The notes beneath the pieces are model-generated. The model made no database searches. It was not told the DNA's origin and saw only the letters and a program-made list of their open reading frames with translations. The position numbers and the translations under genes are program-made. Shown piece by piece: positions 28,720 to 38,044 of a stretch of 64,000 bases of DNA; the first letter of the stretch is position 1, and each line of letters starts with the position of its first letter. The DNA lies in contig NZ_LR733293.1 in the NCBI RefSeq assembly GCF_902506095.1, positions 3,780,264 to 3,844,263 on the forward strand, in the 5' to 3' direction. Source of the DNA: Arthrobacter sp. 9AX. Its GTDB lineage: Bacteria; Actinomycetota; Actinomycetes; Actinomycetales; Micrococcaceae.

Positions 28720-28757
28720 ATTTCGCAAAATGGAAAATAACTTTTGCTATGTGGAAT
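28720..28757 (+). promoter_or_regulatory. Tandem AllR/IclR-like operators, 21 bp apart
   Basis: ATTTCGCAAAATGGAAA (28720-28736) and CTTTTGCTATGTGGAAT (28741-28757) both fit the motif ATTTCGCRANRTGRAAT, with mismatches at a few positions. Their start-to-start distance of 21 bp puts them on the same face of the helix. They lie just upstream of the small 61-residue gene and about 290 bp before uricase. Confidence 0.68.
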
Positions 28758-28918
28758 AGCTTAGGCGGCCCGCTGAACCGTCGTCAATGGTCCAGGCCCC
28801 GCACGGTCACAAAACGAATTTTGGATTTGTGATGTACACCACCGGCTTCCGGGGGTACGCTGGATGTCAATTCGTGGTGTATGTCACGTAACCTGGGAGC
28901 AGCAGGCAGGGTCGTAAT

Positions 28919-28950
28919 GAGCTGGCATCAATGGATGCCGGCTCTTTTTT
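28919..28950 (+). terminator. Intrinsic terminator upstream of uricase
   Basis: An 11-bp stem (GAGCTGGCATC with GATGCCGGCTC, one G-U pair), an AATG loop and six T are followed by uricase 92 bp later on the same strand. No gene ends here, so it either attenuates the uricase transcript or ends a short RNA. Confidence 0.75.
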
Positions 28951-29042
28951 GTTGGGTCGGCTCCACCGGAAACGCGCTCGAAACGCGCGCTTAATTTCAG
29001 TGATGGAACCTAGTTCCACTTACCGGAGATTGGGAACAGACC

Positions 29043-29951
29043 ATGAGCAGCAAGATCATCCTCGGCGAAAACCAGTACGGAAAGGCCGAAGTCCGGGTCG
29101 TCAAGATCACCCGCGACACCGACCGCCACGAAATCGAGGACCTCAACGTCACCTCGCAGCTGCGCGGCGATTTCGAGGCCGCCCACCTCGAGGGCGACAA
29201 CGCCCACGTGGTGGCCACCGACACCCAGAAGAACACCATCTACGCCTTCGCCCGCGACGGCGTCGGCTCCCCCGAGGCGTTCCTGCTTCGGCTCGGGGAG
29301 CACTTCACCTCCAGCTTCGACTGGGTCACCGGCGGCCGCTGGGAAGCCGAGTCCTACAGCTGGGACCGGATCCAGGCCCACGGCACGGAGCACGACCACT
29401 CCTTCGTCCGCAACGGCCAGGAAGTCCGCACCGCGGTCCTGGTCCGCGACGGCGCCACCACGCACCTTATCTCGGGGCTCAAGGACCTGACCGTCCTCAA
29501 GTCCACCCAGTCAGGCTTCGTGGGCTACCCGAAGGACAAGTACACCACCCTGCCCGAAACCACGGACCGCATCCTGGCCACTGACGTCTCGGCCCGGTGG
29601 CGCTTCAAGACCGGCACCGATTTCAGCGCCCTGGACTTCAACAAGAATTACGACGACGTCAAGGGACTCCTGCTCGAAGGCTTCACGGAGAAGTACTCCC
29701 ACGCCCTCCAGCAGACCCTGTTCGACATGGGCACCAAGGTTTTGGAGGCCCACAGCGAGATCGACGAGATCAAGTTCTCCATGCCGAACAAGCACCACTT
29801 CCTGGTGGACCTCTCGCCGTTCGGCCTCGACAACCCCAACGAGGTCTTCTTCGCCGCCGACCGCCCCTACGGCCTGATCGAGGCCACCGTCAAGCGCGAC
29901 GACGCCACCCCCGCGGACATCGCCTGGTCCGGTATCGCCGGCTTCTGCTAA
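29043..29951 (+). CDS. Urate oxidase (uricase)
   Basis: A 302-residue cofactor-free uricase that turns urate into 5-hydroxyisourate. Two tunnelling-fold domains are seen: the first begins ILGENQYGKAEVRVVKITRD, then DNAHVVATDTQKNTIYAFARDG (Thr and the NTIY segment contact urate). In the second, NKHHFLVDLSPFGLDNPNEVFFAADRPYGLI in outline carries the conserved N-x-H-x-x-x-(V/I)D pattern. The lengths match Arthrobacter globiformis-type uricase. The 5-hydroxyisourate hydrolase and OHCU decarboxylase genes that usually accompany it are not in the window. A plus-strand terminator lies just upstream. Confidence 0.95.
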   Translation: MSSKIILGENQYGKAEVRVVKITRDTDRHEIEDLNVTSQLRGDFEAAHLEGDNAHVVATDTQKNTIYAFARDGVGSPEAFLLRLGEHFTSSFDWVTGGRWEAESYSWDRIQAHGTEHDHSFVRNGQEVRTAVLVRDGATTHLISGLKDLTVLKSTQSGFVGYPKDKYTTLPETTDRILATDVSARWRFKTGTDFSALDFNKNYDDVKGLLLEGFTEKYSHALQQTLFDMGTKVLEAHSEIDEIKFSMPNKHHFLVDLSPFGLDNPNEVFFAADRPYGLIEATVKRDDATPADIAWSGIAGFC

Positions 29952-29976
29952 AGCGCACTTAACAGCCAAAGGCCCG

Positions 29977-30039
29977 GAGTTTTTGTCCGGAAAAGACGGC
30001 TTCAGCACCCCTGAAGTCCGCATAGGTGGACAAAAACTC
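29977..30039. repeat. Palindromic intergenic repeat, copy 4
   Basis: A 63-bp element with perfect 12-bp ends (29977-29988 and 30028-30039), extended outward to GGCCCGGAG/CTCCGGGCC (29971-30045). The inner arm is GACGGCTTCAG/CTGAAGTC. It lies between uricase and the permease, both on the plus strand. Confidence 0.85.
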
Positions 30040-30125
30040 CGGGCCCGCACCCACGTCTTTCAACCCCGTTAGCCAGACCCCGTTAGCCAGACAATGTCGT
30101 CTGCCATGAACCAAGAAAGTCTGCC

Positions 30126-31631
30126 ATGAACATTCGAAAGAAAGCGGCTGCTGCCGTAGCCGCAAAAGACCCTCAGGCACGACGGCCGGAAGACCAGCGC
30201 CTCCCTGTTGCCAGCACGTTTGCCTACGGCTTCCAGCACGTCCTGACCATGTACGGCGGCATCATCGCCCCGCCCCTGATCATCGGTGCGGCGGCCGGCA
30301 TGTCGTCCCAGGACATCGGCCTGCTGATCGCGGCCTGCCTCTTCGTGGGCGGCCTGGCCACCATCCTGCAGACCATCGGCGTCCCCTTCTTCGGCTCGCA
30401 GCTGCCGCTGGTCCAGGGTGTCTCGTTCGCCGGCGTCTCCACCATGGTGGCCATCGTCCACGGCGGCGGCGGGATCCAGGCGGTGTTCGGCTCCGTGATC
30501 GCCGCATCACTGATAGGCCTACTGATCACACCGCTGTTCTCGAAGATCATCCGCTTCTTCCCGCCAGTGGTCACCGGAACCGTCATCACCACCATCGGTC
30601 TGACCCTGATGCCCGTGGCGGCCAACTGGGCCATGGGCGGCAACAGCAAGGCGGAGAATTACGGCAGCATGGCCAACATCGGCCTGGCGGCGGCCACCAT
30701 GGCCATCGTCCTGCTGCTCAGCAAGGTGGGCAGCGCCGCGATCTCCCGGCTCTCCATCCTGCTCGCGATGGTCCTGGGCACGCTGATCGCCTTCGCCTTC
30801 GGGATGGCCGATTTTTCAAAGGTGGGCCAGGGCGAGATCGTCGCCTTCCCCACCCCGTTCGCCTTCGGCCCGCCGGTGTTCGAGATCGCCGCCATCATCT
30901 CCATGCTCATCGTCATCCTGGTGACCCTGACCGAAACCTCCGCGGACATCATCGCGGTGGGTGAGATCGTGGGCACCAAGGTCGATTCCAAGCGGATCGG
31001 CGACGGCCTCCGCGCCGACATGCTCTCCAGCGCCATCTCGCCGCTGTTCAACTCGTTCACCCAAAGCGCCTTTGCCCAGAACGTGGGCCTGGTGGCCATC
31101 ACGGGCGTCAAGAGCCGCTTCGTGGTCAGCGCCGGCGGCCTGATCCTGGTGATCCTCGGGCTGCTGCCGGTCCTTGGCCGGGTAGTCGCAGCGGTGCCGA
31201 CGCCCGTCCTCGGAGGCGCCGGCGTCGTACTCTTTGGAACGGTGGCCGCCAGCGGCATCCGCACGCTGTCCAAGGTGGAGTACAAAAACAACATGAACCT
31301 GATCATCGTGGCGGCGTCCATCGGGTTCGGCATGATCCCCATCGCCGCCCCGTCGTTCTACGACCACTTCCCGTCCTGGTTCGGCACCATCTTCCACTCC
31401 GGCATCAGTTCCGCCGCCGTGATGGCCATCCTGCTGAACCTGCTCTTCAACCACCTCAAAGCGGGCAACTCGGAGAACCAGTCCGTGTTTGTGGCCGGCA
31501 CCGAGCGTGTGGTCCGGGAAGAGGACCTGAAGTGCCTGGCCGACGGCGACCGATACGAAGGCGGCAAGCTCATCGACTGCGACGGCAAGGAAGTCCGGGT
31601 CGAGTCGTCCGAAAAGGCGTCAGAGCACTGA
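30126..31631 (+). CDS. NCS2-family xanthine/uric acid permease
   Basis: A 501-residue membrane protein with about 14 hydrophobic segments. The nucleobase-ascorbate-transporter signature is visible (FGSQLPLVQGVSFAGVSTM and the loop SAISPLFNSFTQSAFAQNVGLVAITGVKSRFV, in outline, with the QNVG motif of urate and xanthine carriers). PucJ/UacT-type carriers take up urate or xanthine. Position right after uricase supports urate. The ATG at 30126 overlaps by ATGA the stop codon of a seven-codon upstream ORF (30106-30129, MNQESLP), so translation may be coupled to it. Confidence 0.92.
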   Translation: MNIRKKAAAAVAAKDPQARRPEDQRLPVASTFAYGFQHVLTMYGGIIAPPLIIGAAAGMSSQDIGLLIAACLFVGGLATILQTIGVPFFGSQLPLVQGVSFAGVSTMVAIVHGGGGIQAVFGSVIAASLIGLLITPLFSKIIRFFPPVVTGTVITTIGLTLMPVAANWAMGGNSKAENYGSMANIGLAAATMAIVLLLSKVGSAAISRLSILLAMVLGTLIAFAFGMADFSKVGQGEIVAFPTPFAFGPPVFEIAAIISMLIVILVTLTETSADIIAVGEIVGTKVDSKRIGDGLRADMLSSAISPLFNSFTQSAFAQNVGLVAITGVKSRFVVSAGGLILVILGLLPVLGRVVAAVPTPVLGGAGVVLFGTVAASGIRTLSKVEYKNNMNLIIVAASIGFGMIPIAAPSFYDHFPSWFGTIFHSGISSAAVMAILLNLLFNHLKAGNSENQSVFVAGTERVVREEDLKCLADGDRYEGGKLIDCDGKEVRVESSEKASEH

Positions 31632-31649
31632 CAACACCTGCATACAGCA

Positions 31650-31689
31650 ACGGCGGCCCGCACCTTTTGTGAAAGGTGCGGGCCGCCGT
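31650..31689. terminator. Perfect 18-bp hairpin after the permease
   Basis: ACGGCGGCCCGCACCTTT (31650-31667) pairs fully with 31672-31689 around a TGTG loop, 18 bp after the permease stop codon. It sits between convergent genes, next to palindromic repeat copy 5. Confidence 0.8.
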
Positions 31690-31704
31690 CGTGCGTGTTT
31701 TCCG

Positions 31705-31767
31705 GAGTTTTTGTCCAGGTATGCAGGGCAAATGGCACTTTAAGTCAGCATACGTGGACAAAAACTC
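31705..31767. repeat. Palindromic intergenic repeat, copy 5
   Basis: A 63-bp element with perfect ends GAGTTTTTGTCC (31705-31716) and GGACAAAAACTC (31756-31767) and inner arms GTATGC/GCATAC. It lies between the convergent permease and IclR-family genes, 13 bp past the regulator stop codon. Confidence 0.85.
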
Positions 31768-31780
31768 TGAAGGAGATGGG

Positions 31781-32536
31781 TCAGGTGCGGTTCAGCTCCA
31801 GCGAGATGGCCTCGGCCGCCTCGCGGAGGACGGGCACGGCCTTGTCGGCGAAGTGCTCGTCTACCCTGGACACCGGTCCGGACACGGAGATCGCGGTGGG
31901 CGTGGGAGCGTTGGGCACCGCCATGGCGAAGCAGCGGACGCCAAGCTCCTGCTCTTCCTCATCGATGGAGTAGCCGCGTTCCCGGATGAGCTTGAGGTCG
32001 GCCAGGAGCTCATCCACGTCGCCGATGCTCTTGGGCGTGGGCGTAGGCATTCCGGCGCGGGCCACGATGCCGCGGACGGTCTCGTCATCGAGCTGGGCCA
32101 GGATGGCTTTTCCGACGCCGGTGGCATGGGTGTGGGCGCGGCGGCCCACCTCGGTGAACATGCGCATGGAGTGCAGCGACGGCACCTGCGCAACATAGAT
32201 CACCATGTCCGAGTCCAGCACGGCCATGTTGGAGGTCTCCCCCAGCCGGTCCACGAGCGTCTTAAGCTGCGGCCTCGCCACGGCGCCGAGTTGCTTGTTG
32301 GCTCCTTCACCAAGCCGGATGAGCCGCGGACCCAAGGCGTAGCGGCGGTTGGGCAGCTGCCGGATGTAGCCCAGGGACACCAGCGTCCGCAGCAGGCGGT
32401 GGATGGTGGGCAGCGGAAGGTCGGTGGATGAGGACAGTTCGCTGAGCGTAACGTCTCCGCCTGCGTCCGTAATGAGCTCCAGCAGTTCGAAGACGCGCTC
32501 TACCGACTGCACGCCGCCCGACGCTTTTTCTGCCAT
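31781..32536 (-). CDS. IclR-family transcriptional regulator (AllR-like)
   Basis: A 251-residue regulator. Residues 6-70 are the winged helix-turn-helix (GGVQSVERVFELLELITDAG, then TLSELSSSTDLPLPTIHRLLRTLVSLGYI in outline). Residues 85-251 are the IclR effector domain (VGRRAHTHATGVGKAILAQL, RGYSIDEEEQELGVRCFAMAVPN in outline). ATG 32536 follows AGGAGA; an upstream in-frame start is less likely. AllR and IclR proteins sense glyoxylate, allantoin or related acids. It sits between uricase-permease and the glyoxylate operon, and a site like its presumed operator lies in its own promoter, so autoregulation is likely. Confidence 0.9.
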   Translation of the reverse strand: MAEKASGGVQSVERVFELLELITDAGGDVTLSELSSSTDLPLPTIHRLLRTLVSLGYIRQLPNRRYALGPRLIRLGEGANKQLGAVARPQLKTLVDRLGETSNMAVLDSDMVIYVAQVPSLHSMRMFTEVGRRAHTHATGVGKAILAQLDDETVRGIVARAGMPTPTPKSIGDVDELLADLKLIRERGYSIDEEEQELGVRCFAMAVPNAPTPTAISVSGPVSRVDEHFADKAVPVLREAAEAISLELNRT

Positions 32537-32572
32537 TCCGTTGTCTCCTGTGGCTCGGAATCTGACAACTCT

Positions 32573-32589
32573 TATCCGCATCGTGAAAA
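32573..32589 (-). promoter_or_regulatory. AllR/IclR-like operator at the regulator's own promoter
   Basis: Read on the minus strand the site is TTTTCACGATGCGGATA, about 12 of 17 positions like the permease operator. It begins 37 bp upstream of the regulator start codon. A single copy is seen, without the 21-bp partner. Confidence 0.5.
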
Positions 32590-32670
32590 GAGCTGCTTAG
32601 AACACCCAAGATACAGCACCCAGGTTCACCGCGCGATGCACTCCCACCGGTCACATACAGAGGGCTTGTA

Positions 32671-32708
32671 TTTCCATCTTGCAGATAATAATATCCATAA
32701 TACGAAAA
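32671..32708 (-). promoter_or_regulatory. Tandem AllR/IclR-like sites upstream of malic enzyme
   Basis: TTTCCATCTTGCAGATA (32671-32687) and TATCCATAATACGAAAA (32692-32708) are written on the plus strand. Each shares about 12 of 17 positions with the reverse complement of the 28720 site. They are 21 bp apart, the same spacing as the other pairs, and end 63 bp before the malic enzyme start. Confidence 0.5.
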
Positions 32709-32770
32709 CATGGATTTCGAGAAGACAGACCGGACACGGCCCAATGCAAGGCCCAACAGGAGGACATTCA

Positions 32771-34213
<1,443 letters not shown>

Positions 34214-34250
34214 TTCACCGCCTGACTTCAGCACAAGGAAAGGACCAGAA

Positions 34251-35849
34251 ATGGCCATCACCGTCACAGACCCCCGGCCCATCGACCGCGCGGAGCAGAT
34301 CCTCACCCCCAAGGCCCTGGCCTTCGTGGAGGAACTGCACAACCGCTTCGCCGGCACCCGCAACGAACTCCTGGAAGCCCGCGCCGTCAAGCGGCAACGT
34401 GTGGCGGAAACCGGCAAGCTGGATTTCCTGCCGGAGACGCAGGACGTGCGCGACGGCGACTGGAAGGTTGCGCCCGCGCCGGCGGCTTTGCAGGACCGCA
34501 GGGTTGAGATGACCGGGCCGGCCTCACCGGCGAAGATGGCCATCAATGCATTGAACTCCGGCGCCAAGGTGTGGCTCGCGGACCTCGAGGATGCCAGCAC
34601 CCCCACCTGGGGCAACGTCATCGACGCCATCCTGAACCTCCGCGACGCCGCCCAAGGCACGCTCAGCTATACGTCGGACGAAGGCAAGGAATACCGGCTC
34701 CGCACTGACGCGCCGCTTGCCGTGGTGGTGGCACGGCCGCGCGGCTGGCACATGCAGGAAAAGCACCTGCTGGTGAACGGCGAACCCGCCGTTGGGGCGC
34801 TGGTGGACTTCGGCCTTCACTTCTTCCACATCGCCAAGCAGCTGGTGCTCAACGGGCAGGGCCCGTACTACTACCTGCCCAAGATGGAGAGCCACCTCGA
34901 GGCGCGGCTGTGGAACGACGTATTTGTCTTCGCGCAGGACCACCTGGGCCTGGGCCAGGGCACCATCCGCGCCACGGTCCTGATTGAGACCATTCCGGCG
35001 GCCTTCGAGATGGACGAGATCCTGTACGAGCTGCGCGACCACGCTTCCGGCCTGAACGCCGGCCGCTGGGACTACCTGTTCAGCATCATCAAGTACTTCC
35101 GTGATGCCGGCGAGGAGTTTGTGCTCCCGGACCGTGCCTCGGTTGCCATGACCGCCCCGTTCATGCGCGCCTACACGGAACTGCTGGTCAAGACCTGCCA
35201 CAAGCGCGGCGCCTTCGCCATGGGCGGCATGGCGGCCGTCATCCCCAACAGGCGTCACCCCGAGGTGACCGAGGCAGCCTTCGCCAAGGTCCGGGCCGAC
35301 AAGACCCGTGAGGCGAACGACGGCTTCGACGGCTCATGGGTGGCACACCCGGACCTCGTGCCAACCTGCCGCGAGGTGTTTGATGCCGTGCTCGGCGACA
35401 AGCCGAACCAGCTGGACAAGCAGCGCCCCGAGGTCAACGTGACGGCAGAACAGCTGCTGGACGTCACCTCGGCAGAAGGCCAGGTCACCGAAGCGGGCCT
35501 GCGGTTGAACCTGTACGTAGCCATTGCCTACACGGCGGTGTGGCTGTCCGGGAACGGCGCCGTGGCCATCCACAACCTGATGGAGGACGCCGCCACCGCG
35601 GAGATTTCCCGCTCGCAGGTGTGGCAGCAGATCCGCAACAAGTCCGTCCTGGCGGACACCGGCAACACGGTCACCCGCGAGCTCGTGGAGCGCATCCTGG
35701 GCGAGGAAACCGAACGGCTCCGCACCGAATTCGGCGACGAAGCCTTCCGTCGCTACTACCAGCCGGCCAGCGAACTGATCGCGGACATCTGCCTGTCCGA
35801 GGACTACACCGACTTCCTCACCACCCCGGCCTACGAACTGGTGGGCTGA
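34251..35849 (+). CDS. aceB: Malate synthase A
   Basis: A 532-residue enzyme that condenses glyoxylate with acetyl-CoA to malate. The signature around the catalytic site is RDHASGLNAGRWDYLFS, and family segments VLIETIPAAFEMDEILYELRDH and MGGMAAVIPN are present. It is the A form by length (about 530; the G form is about 720). ATG 34251 is 37 bp after malic enzyme and preceded by AAAGGA. No isocitrate lyase is nearby. With the purine genes around, its glyoxylate probably comes from ureidoglycolate rather than from the glyoxylate shunt. Confidence 0.95.
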   Translation: MAITVTDPRPIDRAEQILTPKALAFVEELHNRFAGTRNELLEARAVKRQRVAETGKLDFLPETQDVRDGDWKVAPAPAALQDRRVEMTGPASPAKMAINALNSGAKVWLADLEDASTPTWGNVIDAILNLRDAAQGTLSYTSDEGKEYRLRTDAPLAVVVARPRGWHMQEKHLLVNGEPAVGALVDFGLHFFHIAKQLVLNGQGPYYYLPKMESHLEARLWNDVFVFAQDHLGLGQGTIRATVLIETIPAAFEMDEILYELRDHASGLNAGRWDYLFSIIKYFRDAGEEFVLPDRASVAMTAPFMRAYTELLVKTCHKRGAFAMGGMAAVIPNRRHPEVTEAAFAKVRADKTREANDGFDGSWVAHPDLVPTCREVFDAVLGDKPNQLDKQRPEVNVTAEQLLDVTSAEGQVTEAGLRLNLYVAIAYTAVWLSGNGAVAIHNLMEDAATAEISRSQVWQQIRNKSVLADTGNTVTRELVERILGEETERLRTEFGDEAFRRYYQPASELIADICLSEDYTDFLTTPAYELVG

Positions 35850-35852
35850 GGC

Positions 35853-37130
35853 ATGGCAGCATCACCCAAAGCGTCACTGTCCGCCGGGGACCTGGCGGCC
35901 ATCGACGGGCAACTGGCCGCCACGGACCGCCTGCTGGAACAGAACTACCCGGGCGATGACGGCTCACGCCAGCCCGTCCATACCGTGTACGTGCCCGCGG
36001 ACCGGTTCACGCCGTCGTTCGCTGCCGACTGGGGCGCCGAGGCGCTGGCGGTGGCCACCGCCCACGGCGGGCTGGAAAAGCTTGGTGCGCTGCTCGGCCA
36101 GGACGCCGCGCTGGCGGAGGCTGTGGCCGCGCGCGTGGAGGCAAAGCTTTCTAGCGAACCGATCGAGGACCTGCGGCTCGATTTCGAGGACGGCTTTGGG
36201 GACAGGGGCGACGACGCCGAGGATGCCGCCGCGGTTGCCGCGGCCTCCGCTGTAGCCGCCGCAGCCGCGGCCGGGTCCGCTCCGCCGTTCATCGGCATCC
36301 GCTTCAAGTGCTTCGAGGCGGCCACCCGTACCCGCGGGCTGCGGACCCTGGACCTGTTCGTCTCCGGTCTCGCCTCCGCCGGCGAGCTGCCGGACGGGCT
36401 GGTCCTGACGCTGCCCAAGGTCACCACCGTGGCGCAGGTCAAGGCGATGGATTATGCGGTGTCCCGGCTTGAGGAAGTGCACTCCCTCCCGGCCGGGCGG
36501 CTCCGCTTCGAGGTGCAGGTGGAGACTCCGCAGCTCATCCTGGGGCCGGACGGAACATCACCGGTGGCGCAGCTCCCGCACGCTGTCCCGGGCCGGATCA
36601 GCGGCCTGCACTACGGCACGTATGACTACTCGGCGTCGCTGCAGATTTCGGCCGAATACCAGTCCATGGAGCACCCTGTGGCCGACTTCGCCAAGGAAGT
36701 CATGCAGCTGGCCGTGGCCGGCACGGGCATCCGGGTCTCGGACGGATCCACCAACATCATCCCGGTGGGCGACAACGTGGAGAACGCCTGGCAGCTGCAC
36801 GGCCGGCTGGTCCGGCGCTCGCTGGAGCGCGGCTACTACCAGGGCTGGGACCTGCACCCCGCCCAGTTGCCCAGCCGGTTCGCTGCCACCTACGCCTTTT
36901 ACCGGCAGGGCCTTCCGGCCGCCGCGGCCCGCCTGCGGAACTACGTGGAACAGACCGGGGGCGGCATCATGGACGAACCCGCCACGGCCCGCGCCCTGGC
37001 AGCGTTTGTCCTGCGGGGCGTCCAGTGCGGCGCAGTGGGTGCCGAGGAAGTCCAGGCGCTTGCCGGCGTCGGAATTCCGCAACTGACCGGACTGGCCCAC
37101 CCGCGGCTCGCCACCACTTCCAACTCCTAA
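35853..37130 (+). CDS. CitE-like aldolase/citrate lyase superfamily protein (DUF6986)
   Basis: A 425-residue protein starting 3 nt after the malate synthase stop codon. The TIM-barrel pattern of the HpcH/CitE superfamily is visible: DLRLDFEDGFGDRGDDAED (acidic metal site), RFEVQVETPQLILGPDG (Glu) and RISGLHYGTYDYSASLQ. The length exceeds classical CitE (about 290), mainly at the ends. I know this group only as DUF6986 aldolases of unknown reaction. Lying between malate synthase and ureidoglycine aminohydrolase, it probably acts on glyoxylate, malate or a ureido acid; a lyase step releasing glyoxylate is one possibility. Confidence 0.8.
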   Translation: MAASPKASLSAGDLAAIDGQLAATDRLLEQNYPGDDGSRQPVHTVYVPADRFTPSFAADWGAEALAVATAHGGLEKLGALLGQDAALAEAVAARVEAKLSSEPIEDLRLDFEDGFGDRGDDAEDAAAVAAASAVAAAAAAGSAPPFIGIRFKCFEAATRTRGLRTLDLFVSGLASAGELPDGLVLTLPKVTTVAQVKAMDYAVSRLEEVHSLPAGRLRFEVQVETPQLILGPDGTSPVAQLPHAVPGRISGLHYGTYDYSASLQISAEYQSMEHPVADFAKEVMQLAVAGTGIRVSDGSTNIIPVGDNVENAWQLHGRLVRRSLERGYYQGWDLHPAQLPSRFAATYAFYRQGLPAAAARLRNYVEQTGGGIMDEPATARALAAFVLRGVQCGAVGAEEVQALAGVGIPQLTGLAHPRLATTSNS

Positions 37131-37143
37131 GTAAGGATCTCTC

Positions 37144-37956
37144 ATGGGAAAGTACTACTCCCCCACCGGTGGACTCCCGCCGCAGACGCACCTGACCACC
37201 GAACGGGCCATCGTCACCGAGGCGTACACGGTGATCCCGAAGGGCGTGATGACGGACATCGTCACGTCAAACCTGCCGGGCTTCTCGAACACGCGCTCCT
37301 GGATCATCGCCCGCCCCATCTCGGGTTTCGCCACCACCTTCTCGCAGCTGATCGTGGAGATCGCCCCGGGCGGCGGCGCCCCCAAGGCCGAGTTCGAGAC
37401 CGGCGTCGAAGGCGTTGTTTTTGTGACCCGCGGGAAGGTCAACCTGACCCTCGACGGCGAACTGCACCAGCTGGAGGAAGGCGGCTACGCCTACCTGGCC
37501 GCCGGTGCGGAGTGGGGCCTGGAGAACGTTTCGGACGACGTCGTGTCCTTCCACTGGATCCGCAAGGCCTACGAACGCCTTGAGGGCTACGAAGCCAAAT
37601 CCTTCGTCACCAACGAAAAGGACGTGGAGCCCACGTCCATGCCGGACACGAACGACGCCTGGAAGACCACCCGCTTCACGGACTCCAGCGACCTGGCCCA
37701 CGACATGCAGGTGAACATCGTGACGTTCCAGCCCGGCGGCGTCATCCCGTTCCCCGAAACCCACGTGATGGAGCACGGCCTGTACGTCCTGGAGGGCAAG
37801 GCCATGTACCTGCTGAACAACGACTGGGTGGAGGTGGAGGCCGGCGACTTCATGTGGCTGCGCGCCTTCTGCCCGCAGGCCTGCTACGCCGGGGGCCCCG
37901 GCGAGTTCCGCTACCTGCTGTACAAGGACATGAACCGCCAGGTGCGCCTCACCTGA
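37144..37956 (+). CDS. allE: (S)-ureidoglycine aminohydrolase (bicupin)
   Basis: A 270-residue double-cupin protein. The N-terminal cupin has EFETGVEGVVFVTRGKVNLTLDGE, and the C-terminal cupin carries the metal-binding residues in FPETHVMEHGLYVLEGKAMYLLNN. The start MGKYYSPTGGLP is the usual AllE/YlbA N-terminus. The Mn-dependent enzyme hydrolyses (S)-ureidoglycine to (S)-ureidoglycolate and ammonia, following allantoate amidohydrolase. It is the last gene of the glyoxylate operon, 13 nt after the aldolase gene. The allantoinase and allantoate amidohydrolase needed before it are not in the window. Confidence 0.93.
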   Translation: MGKYYSPTGGLPPQTHLTTERAIVTEAYTVIPKGVMTDIVTSNLPGFSNTRSWIIARPISGFATTFSQLIVEIAPGGGAPKAEFETGVEGVVFVTRGKVNLTLDGELHQLEEGGYAYLAAGAEWGLENVSDDVVSFHWIRKAYERLEGYEAKSFVTNEKDVEPTSMPDTNDAWKTTRFTDSSDLAHDMQVNIVTFQPGGVIPFPETHVMEHGLYVLEGKAMYLLNNDWVEVEAGDFMWLRAFCPQACYAGGPGEFRYLLYKDMNRQVRLT

Positions 37957-37975
37957 CCACCCCGCCCCACCAGTT

Positions 37976-38019
37976 AGCGCCAAGTGCCGTTTTGAAGCTC
38001 CAAAACGGCACTTGGCGCT
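37976..38019. terminator. Perfect 19-bp hairpin after allE
   Basis: A 19-bp perfect inverted repeat (37976-37994 with 38001-38019) with an AAGCTC loop lies 20 bp after the allE stop codon. Its sequence is different from the GAGTTTTTGTCC repeat family. It likely ends the glyoxylate operon. Confidence 0.75.
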
Positions 38020-38044
38020 GCTTGGTTGGGGGAAAATATGTCAC

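Larger units (their letters stand above)
28692..29042. other. Divergent intergenic region, small ORF / uricase
   Basis: A 351-bp stretch. From left to right it holds the ribosome site of the small gene, a tandem operator (28720-28757), an imperfect inverted repeat (GTGATGTACACCAC 28829-28842 with GTGGTGTATGTCAC 28874-28887), an intrinsic terminator on the plus strand (28919-28950), and the direct repeat GAAACGCGC (28970s-28990). No further gene was seen. Confidence 0.6.

Noticed and set aside
28994..29010. ATTTCAGTGATGGAACC before uricase as another AllR-like site
   Set aside because: The two halves are one base too close compared with the consensus and the central GC is missing.
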